From an uncultured Dysgonomonas sp. (GTDB lineage Bacteria > Bacteroidota > Bacteroidia > Bacteroidales > Dysgonomonadaceae): a stretch of 64,000 nt of DNA. A program made the position numbers and the translations under genes. The notes under the pieces were generated by a model. The model had not been told where the DNA came from and ran no database searches. It saw only the letters and a list, made by a program, of their open reading frames with translations. The stretch spans positions 1,642,209 to 1,706,208 of the forward strand of contig NZ_LT599032.1 in assembly GCF_900079725.1 (NCBI RefSeq), in the 5' to 3' direction. Positions 33,958 to 42,793 of the stretch are shown piece after piece; positions within the stretch are counted from its first letter, which is position 1; every line of letters starts with the position of its first letter.

Positions 33958-35147
33958 GAGTATTTTTTAATGCAATTATTGTTCAGATATTTCTCAGCGC
34001 CTATATCTATTGGCGTGGCTGGCAAGGATTGCCTGATAAGAAATACATCAAAATTCCTTATGCATCTATCTATATTGCCGAACTGGCAATTTATTTCATG
34101 GGATTCTTTACCTCCGGAACAGGTTTGTTGCCTTTCGACGCCCTTCATAGTTTTGCATGGGTAGGGACTACCTGGATGCTTTTCACCATATATATGACTA
34201 TCTTGCTGCTACTATACGACATAGTAAAATATATCAACAGTAAGAAAAAAATATTCGCGATAGACCTGAAAGCGAAAAAGCCCCGGCTGATTTACTTTTG
34301 TGCCTCTCTCCTATTGGTTTGCAGTGTGATGGGTTATGGCAGCTATCGCTTCCACAATCCGGTCGTTACAGAGATGAACCTGACAGTTGACAAGCATTCG
34401 CCGCATATAAAAGACCTCCGTATTGTAGTTGCCACAGATATACATGCGGGATATCTCATCGATAAGAATATAATATCCATGTACGTGGATAAGATTATGG
34501 AGCAGAAACCGGACATTATCCTGCTGGTAGGCGATATCATAGACTATGATGTAAAATCGCTTTACGAACAACGGATGGAAACCGAGTTTCTGCGGCTCAA
34601 AGCCCCATATGGAGTGTATGCATCGACAGGAAACCATGAATATATCGACTTGGGTGAGGAAAAAGACGAAAAAATACTTTGGTTGAGTAAATACGCAGGA
34701 CTTACAGTATTACGGGATACAACAATACTGATTGCCGATTCGTTCTATCTGGTGGGTCGTGAAGACGACATGTATATAACCAGAAAAGAATTACCCGAAC
34801 TGATGCAGGGTATAAACAAAGATCTGCCAATCATTGTTATGAACCACGAACCCCATCGCCTGTATGAAGAATCCGATGCCGGAGCGGATATAGCTGTATT
34901 CGGGCATACACATAACGGGCAGTTCTTTCCGGTAAACACCATTATGTCTATATCTTCGGCGATATACAACACAGGTATTATACCCGAACATCTGAAATAC
35001 AGGTCGATGTACGAAATACCATACGGATACAAGAAAAAAGACAATACACATATTTATGTATCATCAGGGCTCGGCCTTGCAGGGCCTCAGTTCCGGATCG
35101 GCACTATATCAGAGATTGTAGTTTTGAATGTGAGATTTGATAAATGA
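33954..35147 (+). CDS. Membrane metallophosphoesterase, second of a tandem pair
   Basis: This 397-aa paralogue of the preceding protein has the same layout: four N-terminal helices in the first 130 residues, then a phosphoesterase domain with ATDIHAG, VGDIIDYD, STGNHEYID, NHEPHRL and FGHTHNGQ. All metal ligands are present. It differs from its neighbour by ATDIH in place of ISDLH, and by a longer loop before the last motif. The tandem copies likely arose by duplication and may act as a heterodimer. recN follows after 15 bp. Confidence 0.9.
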   Translation: MRVFFNAIIVQIFLSAYIYWRGWQGLPDKKYIKIPYASIYIAELAIYFMGFFTSGTGLLPFDALHSFAWVGTTWMLFTIYMTILLLLYDIVKYINSKKKIFAIDLKAKKPRLIYFCASLLLVCSVMGYGSYRFHNPVVTEMNLTVDKHSPHIKDLRIVVATDIHAGYLIDKNIISMYVDKIMEQKPDIILLVGDIIDYDVKSLYEQRMETEFLRLKAPYGVYASTGNHEYIDLGEEKDEKILWLSKYAGLTVLRDTTILIADSFYLVGREDDMYITRKELPELMQGINKDLPIIVMNHEPHRLYEESDAGADIAVFGHTHNGQFFPVNTIMSISSAIYNTGIIPEHLKYRSMYEIPYGYKKKDNTHIYVSSGLGLAGPQFRIGTISEIVVLNVRFDK

Positions 35148-35162
35148 TAACTACCTTTAGCT

Positions 35163-36821
35163 ATGCTAAAATCGCTTTATATTAAAAATTATGCACTGAT
35201 TGACAGTCTCGAAATAGATTTCGAATCAGGCTTTTCTGTCATTACGGGAGAGACGGGTGCAGGAAAATCAATCATACTGGGAGCCTTATCGCTTATCCTC
35301 GGGCAGAGAGCCGACATAAAAGCCATCAAACAAGGCGAAAGCAAATGTATTATCGAAGGTGCTTTCGATGTATCGGCCTATGATCTTAAAGACTTTTGTG
35401 AGGAAAAAGGCATCGAGTACGACCCCCACAGTTATATACTGCGCCGGGAAATACTTTCCACAGGAAAATCACGTGCATTCATAAACGATTCACCTGTAGG
35501 ACTAAATGACTTGAAAGAACTGGGTAGCCAACTGATAGATATACATTCGCAGCATCAGAACCTGCTATTGTCCGACAGCCGTTTCCAGATGCAGGTAGTG
35601 GACGCATTAGCCGGCAACAAGGCCTTATTGAAAGAATACCAGCAGGCTTTTTATCAATATAAGCTGGCTGAAAAAGCTTTGGCCGAACTACGAGCTTCTA
35701 TCAGAAAGAGTAAAGAGGAAGAAGATTACCTCCGCTTCCAGTATCAGGCACTACACGAAGCTGCCCTCACCGAAGGAGAACAGGAAGAACTGGAAGCCGA
35801 ACAGGAGACTCTAAACCATGCCGAGGATATAAAATCGGCGCTGTACAAGATACATACATTGCTCTCGGAAGACGACAGAGGTGTTGTAGCAGCCTTGAAA
35901 GAAAGTCTGAACACATCACATTCGCTGGCTAAAGTATATCCGAAAGTGGAAGAAATTACCCAACGTCTGGAGACTTCCTATTTAGACCTCAAAGACCTGT
36001 CTTCGGAACTGGAACGATCGGCTAATGATGTAGAGTTCAATCCAGAACGACTGGCTTACATCGAATCGCGGCTCGACCTGATTTATTCATTGCAAAAAAA
36101 GCATCATATATCTCTGGTATCGGGTTTACTGGAATTGTATAAAGAACTGGCACAGAAACTGGAAAAAATAGAATCATCGGACCAACAGGTTGAAACTTTA
36201 GAAAAAGAAGTTTCTGAAAAATATGATAAGATGCTCACCTTAGCCAAAAAGTTGAGCGACCATCGTAAGGCAATTACACCAGAACTGGAAAAAGGATTGG
36301 TAGAAAAGGTTGCGAATCTGGGCATGCCCAATATCCGTTTCAAATGTGAGATCACAGCCGAAGAACATCCGAATATATATGGAGCCGATAAAATACTATT
36401 CCTGTTTTCGGCTAACAAAAACGCGCCATTGCAACCGGTTGCCGATGTGGCTTCGGGTGGTGAAATATCACGTCTGATGCTTTGTCTCAAATCGATGATC
36501 GCAGGTGCAACAGCCCTACCGACTATCATATTCGATGAAATAGACACAGGCGTATCTGGCGAAATAGCCGATAAGATGGGACAGATCATGCTTGACTTTG
36601 GAAGAAAGATGCAGGTTATCGCTATCAGCCACCTGCCACAGATAGCAGCGAAAGGTAAGACACATTATAAGGTATATAAATCGGATAATGAATTATCTAC
36701 TACTACCCATCTCGACAGGCTGGATAATGCGGAAAGGCTTGAAGAAATAGCGCGGATGCTGAGTGGTTCTACTGTTACGGATGCGGCAATACAAAATGCT
36801 AAGGTAATGTTGGGGTTTTAG
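35163..36821 (+). CDS. recN: DNA repair protein RecN
   Basis: This 552-aa SMC-like ATPase has Walker A GETGAGKS (29-36) at the N-terminus, a long coiled-coil region (about 160-370) and a C-terminal head with the signature VASGGEISRLMLCLK and Walker B PTIIFDEIDTGVSG. RecN holds broken DNA ends together in double-strand break repair. Length is standard. It is the last gene of the phosphoesterase-recN group, and repeat-rich sequence follows. Confidence 0.96.
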   Translation: MLKSLYIKNYALIDSLEIDFESGFSVITGETGAGKSIILGALSLILGQRADIKAIKQGESKCIIEGAFDVSAYDLKDFCEEKGIEYDPHSYILRREILSTGKSRAFINDSPVGLNDLKELGSQLIDIHSQHQNLLLSDSRFQMQVVDALAGNKALLKEYQQAFYQYKLAEKALAELRASIRKSKEEEDYLRFQYQALHEAALTEGEQEELEAEQETLNHAEDIKSALYKIHTLLSEDDRGVVAALKESLNTSHSLAKVYPKVEEITQRLETSYLDLKDLSSELERSANDVEFNPERLAYIESRLDLIYSLQKKHHISLVSGLLELYKELAQKLEKIESSDQQVETLEKEVSEKYDKMLTLAKKLSDHRKAITPELEKGLVEKVANLGMPNIRFKCEITAEEHPNIYGADKILFLFSANKNAPLQPVADVASGGEISRLMLCLKSMIAGATALPTIIFDEIDTGVSGEIADKMGQIMLDFGRKMQVIAISHLPQIAAKGKTHYKVYKSDNELSTTTHLDRLDNAERLEEIARMLSGSTVTDAAIQNAKVMLGF

Positions 36822-36829
36822 CCCCCTAA

Positions 36830-37065
36830 ATCCCCCAAGGGGGACTTACAAAGAGAGTAAAAGATAAATAGAACAGGCAAAAGTAACAACGTAGAAGAGT
36901 GAAAAAAGTGTTACTTTTGTTACCTTTTAACAAGTAGTAAGTATAAAGTCGTTCTAATTGTTGACTGCTAACTGTTTACTGTTAACTGTAAATAGTGTTA
37001 CCTTTGTTACTTTTTGAGTTGAAAGTTGAGTTGCTGCGAATTATTAATTGTTAATTCTTAATTAG
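36830..37065. repeat. Intergenic repeat cluster after recN
   Basis: These 236 bp hold several short units seen elsewhere in the window. GTTACTTTTGTTACC (near 36919) and GTTACCTTTGTTAC (near 36996) are two of them. A taagtataaag-gttctaattgttgactg block is closely repeated near 53291, and stacked taactg/tttactg units and a closing ttaattcttaatta tail are also present. No gene is visible. Confidence 0.6.
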
Positions 37066-37072
37066 TTTCTAT

Positions 37073-38173
37073 ATGGAAATTCCTTTCCTCAACCTAAAAC
37101 GGGAAAACGACCGATATGCATCTGAGATAAAAGAAGCTGTATCGCGCGTGATAGACTCAGGCTGGTATATCCTGGGAGAGGAAAAATCCAGCTTTGAAAA
37201 AGAGTTTGCCTCCTATTGCGAAGTAAAGCACTGTGTAGGTGTAGGCAACGGACTTGATGCTATCCGCCTCGTACTAATGGCCTATATGGAACAAGGCGTA
37301 ATGCAGGAAGGAGACGAAGTAATTCTCCCTGCAAATACATTCATTGCAACGGCTTTGGCTATATCTCAGTGTGGACTCATACCGGTTTTTGCCGATTGTG
37401 ACACTGCAACATACAATATTGCTCCTGAATCTGTAATAGAAAAGATTACATCCAGGACAAAAGCGATTATAGCAGTCCACTTATACGGACAAATTGCAGC
37501 GATGGCTGAATTGAAACAAATCGCAATACAACACAACCTGAAACTGATAGAAGATGCTGCGCAGGCACACGGTGCGGTATACAATGGCAAAAAGACAGGA
37601 AGCTTAGCAAATGCAGCAGCATTCAGTTTTTATCCGGTGAAGAACCTTGGAGCTCTGGGTGATGCAGGGGCTGTAACAACTGACGATGAAGAACTGGCTC
37701 GGATCGTCCGTAGCCTATCCAATTATGGCTCCGACAAAAAATATATGCATGAATATAAAGGGCTAAATTCCCGTCTCGATGAGATACAGGCAGCAATATT
37801 ATCAGTAAAGCTAAAATATCTGGATAGAGATAATCAAAGGCGGAAAGAAATCGCAGCCTATTATTCTGCGAATATTAAGAATGTAAATATTATACTGCCG
37901 GACAATAAAGATAGCCTAAGTCACGTTTTTCATTTATATGTAATCCGGACAAACGATAGAGAAAGGCTTCAGCTATACTTGCACGACAAAGGTATTCAGA
38001 CTCAAATACATTATCCCATAGCTATACATCAGCAGCCCGCGTATTACAGACAGGCAGACTTAAACCTATCTGTAGCAGAACAAATGCAAAATGAAGTATT
38101 AAGCCTGCCGCTATATCCATCATTGGCCGATGACGAATTATACCGGATAGTAAAAATTCTGAACAATTATTAA
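37073..38173 (+). CDS. DegT/DnrJ/EryC1/StrS sugar aminotransferase
   Basis: This 366-aa fold-I PLP enzyme has the N-terminal [31 protein letters not shown] and the PLP-binding Lys in [16 protein letters not shown]. It resembles FdtB/VioA-like transaminases that place an amino group on dTDP-keto-6-deoxyhexoses for surface polysaccharides. Such enzymes usually sit in sugar-nucleotide clusters. Here it is alone, between a repeat cluster and purB, so its substrate is uncertain. Confidence 0.88.
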   Translation: MEIPFLNLKRENDRYASEIKEAVSRVIDSGWYILGEEKSSFEKEFASYCEVKHCVGVGNGLDAIRLVLMAYMEQGVMQEGDEVILPANTFIATALAISQCGLIPVFADCDTATYNIAPESVIEKITSRTKAIIAVHLYGQIAAMAELKQIAIQHNLKLIEDAAQAHGAVYNGKKTGSLANAAAFSFYPVKNLGALGDAGAVTTDDEELARIVRSLSNYGSDKKYMHEYKGLNSRLDEIQAAILSVKLKYLDRDNQRRKEIAAYYSANIKNVNIILPDNKDSLSHVFHLYVIRTNDRERLQLYLHDKGIQTQIHYPIAIHQQPAYYRQADLNLSVAEQMQNEVLSLPLYPSLADDELYRIVKILNNY

Positions 38174-38368
38174 AGGGTGTGAAAGGGATATTTGTTTTTT
38201 AAGAAGAGTCGAAGCAGAACACTTCTACATCCTTGTTTTAGCGGAAGAAATCAATAAATATCTTGATTTTTAACAAGGGTTTCCTACGAGGAACAAGAAA
38301 CTATTTAAAAAAGATGAAAAAATGAATATTTTCCTTTTGTAAAAACACTTGCACATATATATTTGTTA

Positions 38369-38376
38369 TATATTTG
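38369..38376 (+). promoter_or_regulatory. purB promoter -7 box TATATTTG
   Basis: TATATTTG matches TAnnTTTG, about 80 bp before purB. A second copy of the same octamer lies at 38358-38365, so start-site choice is uncertain. Confidence 0.5.
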
Positions 38377-38454
38377 TATAATAATTATAAGTAAATAGTG
38401 ATATCGAAAATAAATTTCTAAGTTGATTAAAAACACAAAATTTCTGGCAACGTA

Positions 38455-39798
38455 ATGACACTAACACCCCTAACTTCCATCTCACCGATAGATGGACGTT
38501 ATCGTAATAAAACAGAAGAACTAGCTAATTATTTTTCAGAATATGCATTGATTAAATATCGTGTATTAGTAGAGATAGAGTATTTTATCGCATTATGTGA
38601 ATTACCTCTCCCTCAACTGGAAAATATAGACAAGGCTGTTTTTGGAAAACTGAAAGATATCGTAACCGGTTTTTCAGAAAGTGATGCGACACGCATCAAG
38701 GATACTGAAAAAATTACCAACCATGATGTAAAAGCTGTCGAATACTTCATTAAAGAAGAATTTGACAAATTAGGCTTACAGGAATATAAAGAATTTATAC
38801 ACTTTGGCCTTACATCACAGGATATAAACAATACCTCTATCCCGCTTTCGATAAAAGATGCATTGAATGATGTATACTATCCGATGCTTGAGGATCTTAT
38901 CGCCAAGCTAAAAAATCAGGCGAACGAATGGGCTGATATAGCCATGCTGGCGAAAACCCATGGACAACCTGCCTCTCCTACCCGTTTGGGTAAAGAGATA
39001 ATGGTATTCGCGAGCAGGCTCGAAGGCCAATTGCAATTACTGAAAGGCATTCCTTTATCTGCTAAATTCGGTGGAGCAACAGGGAATTATAATGCACATA
39101 ACGTAGCTTACCCGTCATATGACTGGAAAGCATTCGGGAATAAATTCGTATCGGAGAAACTGGGACTCGTCAGAGAAGAATGGACAACACAAATATCCAA
39201 TTATGACAATCTGGCTGCAGTCTTTGATGCTCTGAAGCGAATTGATACTATAATGATCGATTTGAACCGGGATTTCTGGCAGTATATCTCGATGGAATAT
39301 TTCAAACAAAAAATTAAAGAAGGAGAAATAGGTTCATCGGCTATGCCACACAAGGTAAACCCGATTGATTTTGAAAATGCGGAAGGAAATCTGGGAATTG
39401 CAAATGCTATATTAGAGCATTTGTCTTCTAAGCTACCCGTATCCCGCCTTCAACGTGACCTGACTGATTCTACAGTCTTGCGAAATGTAGGTGTGCCTAT
39501 GGGACATATTGTAATAGCTATACAGAGCACACAAAAAGGATTGGATAAATTGTTATTAAATAAAGATGCCTTATATAACGATTTGGAAAACTGCTGGGCT
39601 GTTGTAGCTGAAGGAATTCAAACAATATTACGCCGTGAGGGCTATCCAAAACCTTACGAAGCACTGAAGGCTCTTACCAGAACCAACAGTACAATTACGG
39701 CCGAATCAATCGCCGAGTTTATTGAGGGGCTGAATGTAAGTGAAACCGTGAAAAATGAACTGAGAAAAATTACACCGCATTCTTACACTGGTGTATAA
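38455..39798 (+). CDS. purB: Adenylosuccinate lyase
   Basis: This 447-aa fumarase/aspartase-superfamily enzyme releases fumarate from SAICAR and adenylosuccinate in purine synthesis. The N-terminal LTSISPIDGRYRNKTEEL is typical of the longer E. coli-type PurB. The catalytic signature GSSAMPHKVNPIDFENAEGN holds the catalytic Ser loop, and HFGLTSQDINNT and AKTHGQPASPT carry conserved His and Gln residues. rluB follows after 63 bp. Confidence 0.97.
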   Translation: MTLTPLTSISPIDGRYRNKTEELANYFSEYALIKYRVLVEIEYFIALCELPLPQLENIDKAVFGKLKDIVTGFSESDATRIKDTEKITNHDVKAVEYFIKEEFDKLGLQEYKEFIHFGLTSQDINNTSIPLSIKDALNDVYYPMLEDLIAKLKNQANEWADIAMLAKTHGQPASPTRLGKEIMVFASRLEGQLQLLKGIPLSAKFGGATGNYNAHNVAYPSYDWKAFGNKFVSEKLGLVREEWTTQISNYDNLAAVFDALKRIDTIMIDLNRDFWQYISMEYFKQKIKEGEIGSSAMPHKVNPIDFENAEGNLGIANAILEHLSSKLPVSRLQRDLTDSTVLRNVGVPMGHIVIAIQSTQKGLDKLLLNKDALYNDLENCWAVVAEGIQTILRREGYPKPYEALKALTRTNSTITAESIAEFIEGLNVSETVKNELRKITPHSYTGV

Positions 39799-39861
39799 AA
39801 TGAACTTAACCGTGAGGTTATAAAAGAAGTATTTGTATATTATTTAAACAAAAAGGAAAAA

Positions 39862-41196
39862 ATGGTGACAGACAATGGAAATGATAGAGAAAGCCGGGAG
39901 GGCTACTCATCATCAGAAAACAATGAAAACGGGTCAGAACCTGTAAAAAAGAAACGTGCGCGTGTAGGTGATCTTCGCAAACAAGCTTATGATGTGAATA
40001 CAGACCGCGACTCCAGGGATCGAAATCCTTATAAAACCGGTGGCGACAGACAAGATCGCCAAGGTAGCTCTTATAACTCAGAAAGACCATCCAGGCCTTC
40101 TTACGATAGGACTGAAGGCGGAGAACGCCGTTCATACGGAAATAGTTCGTATGGAAATCAGAACCGCCAGTCCGGAGACAGAGGCGGATATTCCGACAAC
40201 AGGGGTGGAGGTAACTATTCTGGAAACAGAAGTGGTGGCAACTATTCCGGTAACAGAAGCGGAGGAGGAGGCTACTCTAATAACAGAGGTGGATATTCAG
40301 GCGGAGACAATCGTTCATCTTATGGTAACCGAGACAACAGAGGCGGAGGAGGCTATGACCGTCGTCCGGCCGGAAATCGCGACAACAGAGGTGGAGCAGG
40401 AGGTGGCTACAGCCCTTCTTTCGGTGGTGTAAAGAAACTGGTAAAACCAGTTAAATATAAGGAAAACATCGACCCAAATACGCCTCTACGACTAAATAAA
40501 TATCTGGCTAATGCCGGAGTTTGTTCCCGTCGCGAAGCTGATGCTTATATCACATCAGGTGTAGTGAAGGTTAATGGTGAAGTTGTGGATCAGCTGGGAG
40601 CTAAAGTTACCCGTGGTGATCTAGTAACATTCCAAGATCAGCCGGTACGCCTCGAAAGTAAGGTATATGTTCTGCTGAACAAACCTAAAAACTGTGTTAC
40701 TACATCAGATGATCCTCAAAACCGTTTGACCGTAATGGACCTGGTAAAAAATGCTTGTCCGGAACGTATTTATCCGGTTGGCCGTCTGGACAGAAACACA
40801 ACAGGTGTACTTTTGCTTACCAATGACGGAGACTTAGCATCTAAGCTGATGCATCCGAAATTTAAGAAGAAAAAAATCTATCAGGTAACACTTGACCGCG
40901 ATGTAGCTATCGAAGATATGCAGGCTATTGCCGATGGTGTAGAACTTGATGATGGTGAAATACATGCCGACTCAATCGCATACCAGGCAGAGGATGTACT
41001 CAACGTTGTCGGTATAGAAATACATTCGGGCCGCAATCGTATTGTACGTCGTATATTCGAGAAACTTGGTTATCAGGTAATGAAACTGGACCGCGTATAT
41101 TTTGCCGGCCTTACCAAAAAGAACGTACTTCGTGGAAAATGGCGCTACCTGTCAGAAAAAGAAGTGAACATGCTTCGTATGGGAGCATTTGAATAA
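39862..41196 (+). CDS. rluB: Pseudouridine synthase RsuA/RluB with Gly/Arg/Asn-rich N-terminal tail
   Basis: This 444-aa protein joins an unusual N-terminal tail to a normal RluB enzyme. Residues 1-195 are low complexity and rich in Gly, Arg, Asn, Ser, Tyr and Asp, with repeats of NRSGG, NRGG and GGYS type between 105 and 185. An S4 RNA-binding domain follows (208-255), then the pseudouridine synthase domain with catalytic Asp310 in GRLDRNTTG. RluB modifies 23S rRNA. The tail probably binds RNA or promotes clustering, as RGG-like tails do elsewhere (inference). Confidence 0.93.
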   Translation: MVTDNGNDRESREGYSSSENNENGSEPVKKKRARVGDLRKQAYDVNTDRDSRDRNPYKTGGDRQDRQGSSYNSERPSRPSYDRTEGGERRSYGNSSYGNQNRQSGDRGGYSDNRGGGNYSGNRSGGNYSGNRSGGGGYSNNRGGYSGGDNRSSYGNRDNRGGGGYDRRPAGNRDNRGGAGGGYSPSFGGVKKLVKPVKYKENIDPNTPLRLNKYLANAGVCSRREADAYITSGVVKVNGEVVDQLGAKVTRGDLVTFQDQPVRLESKVYVLLNKPKNCVTTSDDPQNRLTVMDLVKNACPERIYPVGRLDRNTTGVLLLTNDGDLASKLMHPKFKKKKIYQVTLDRDVAIEDMQAIADGVELDDGEIHADSIAYQAEDVLNVVGIEIHSGRNRIVRRIFEKLGYQVMKLDRVYFAGLTKKNVLRGKWRYLSEKEVNMLRMGAFE

Positions 41197-41205
41197 ATTA
41201 TAAAT

Positions 41206-41270
41206 TATGAGTCATAAATTATGAATGGAATACACTATCAATGATTCCGTATCATAATTTATGACTCGTA
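41206..41270. repeat. Inverted repeat between rluB and asnS
   Basis: TATGAGTCATAAATTATGA (41206-41224) and TCATAATTTATGACTCGTA (41252-41270) are inverted with one mismatch over 19 bp, leaving a 27-nt loop. There is no T-run. It may form a hairpin in the asnS leader or be a short repeat element. Confidence 0.55.
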
Positions 41271-41289
41271 GCTAGTAACTTGTATAAAA

Positions 41290-42687
41290 ATGGAGAGTAT
41301 TCGCAGAACAAAGATTGTAGATTTGTTTAAAGACCCTCAGTTTGGGTCTGTAGTTGATGTAAAAGGTTGGGTGCGTACCATCCGTGGTAATAAATATGTA
41401 AACTTTATCCACCTTAATGATGGATCGACAATCCATAATCTGCAGATTGTAGCCGATGTACAGAAGTTTGGAGATGACTTTTTCAAACCTGTAACAACAG
41501 GAGCTTGTATCCATGTGACAGGTACATTGGTAGAATCGCAAGGGAAAGGACAAAGCGCGGAAATACAAGCCGACACAATTGAAGTGTACGGAACAGCTGA
41601 TCCTGAAACATATCCTTTGCAGAAAAAGGGACATTCTCTTGAGTTTTTGCGTGAGATAGCATATCTGCGTCCACGCACAAACACATTCGGTGCAATATTC
41701 CGTATTCGTCACCATATGTCTTATGCTATACACAAGTATTTCAACGATAAGGGATTCTTCTATTTCCACACGCCAATTGTAACAGCTTCAGATGCTGAAG
41801 GTGCAGGGTCGATGTTTCAGGCAACTACATTAGATTTCAATAATGTCCCCCGTACAGAAGACGGGCAGGTTGACTATACAGAAGACTTCTTCGGTCGACA
41901 GACAAACCTGACTGTATCCGGACAGCTCGAAGGTGAACTGGGAGCGATGGCTCTGGGTGCTATTTATACATTTGGCCCTACATTCCGTGCCGAAAATTCC
42001 AACACACCCCGCCATTTGGCTGAGTTCTGGATGATAGAACCCGAAGTTGCATTCTACGACATCCATGACAACATGGATTTAGCGGAAGACTTCCTGAAGT
42101 ATCTGATTCGCTATGCTCTTGAGCACTGCAAGGATGATATTGCATTCCTTAATGAAATGTTTGACAAGGAGCTGATCGAACGTCTGAACTTTGTTATAGC
42201 CAATGACTTTGTCCGCCTTACTTATACAGAAGGTGTAGAGATATTGGAAAAGAGCGGGCACAAATTTGAGTTTCCGGTATATTGGGGAGCTGATCTCCAG
42301 TCGGAACACGAACGTTATCTGGTAGAAAAGCATTTCAAACGCCCTGTCATACTGACTGATTATCCGAAGGAAATCAAATCATTCTACATGAAGCAAAATG
42401 AAGATGGTAAGACTGTGCGCGGTATGGATGTACTATTTCCTAAGATTGGAGAAATCATCGGAGGGTCGGAACGTGAGGCTGATTATGATAAGTTGGTAAA
42501 CCGGACTAAGGAATTGAATATGAATACAGACCCAATTTGGTGGTATATGGAAACCCGTAAATTTGGTACGGCTCCTCATGCCGGGTTTGGTTTAGGATTT
42601 GAGCGTTTAATCCTGTTTATTACAGGTATGGCTAATATCCGTGATGTGATTCCTTTTCCACGGACACCGAATAATGCTGAGTTTTGA
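41290..42687 (+). CDS. asnS: Asparaginyl-tRNA synthetase
   Basis: This 465-aa class IIb synthetase has an OB anticodon-binding domain (about 15-115) and a catalytic domain with motif 2 [21 protein letters not shown] and motif 3 [27 protein letters not shown]. The Asn-specific features and length fit AsnS rather than AspS. Its presence implies direct charging of tRNA-Asn. It ends in a strong terminator shared with the converging gene. Confidence 0.97.
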   Translation: MESIRRTKIVDLFKDPQFGSVVDVKGWVRTIRGNKYVNFIHLNDGSTIHNLQIVADVQKFGDDFFKPVTTGACIHVTGTLVESQGKGQSAEIQADTIEVYGTADPETYPLQKKGHSLEFLREIAYLRPRTNTFGAIFRIRHHMSYAIHKYFNDKGFFYFHTPIVTASDAEGAGSMFQATTLDFNNVPRTEDGQVDYTEDFFGRQTNLTVSGQLEGELGAMALGAIYTFGPTFRAENSNTPRHLAEFWMIEPEVAFYDIHDNMDLAEDFLKYLIRYALEHCKDDIAFLNEMFDKELIERLNFVIANDFVRLTYTEGVEILEKSGHKFEFPVYWGADLQSEHERYLVEKHFKRPVILTDYPKEIKSFYMKQNEDGKTVRGMDVLFPKIGEIIGGSEREADYDKLVNRTKELNMNTDPIWWYMETRKFGTAPHAGFGLGFERLILFITGMANIRDVIPFPRTPNNAEF

Positions 42688-42708
42688 GATTCAGAATATA
42701 AAACAATG

Positions 42709-42742
42709 AAGAGCCGCAAGATTAATCTTGCGGCTCTTTTAT
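42709..42742. terminator. Bidirectional terminator between asnS and the barrel gene
   Basis: AAGAGCCGCAAGAT (42709-42722) pairs perfectly with its complement (42725-42738) around a 2-nt spacer and is flanked by TTTT on the plus strand. The genes on either side converge, so it can serve both. Confidence 0.92.
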
Positions 42743-42793
42743 TATAAGATTCATACTTATTATGAATACTGTTCAATCGGATCCTATACCTAG

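Noticed and set aside
40180-40420. Repeated Gly/Arg/Asn codons as a possible CRISPR or tandem DNA array
   Set aside because: The repeat units stay in frame, vary in length and encode the rluB tail. They lack constant spacers.
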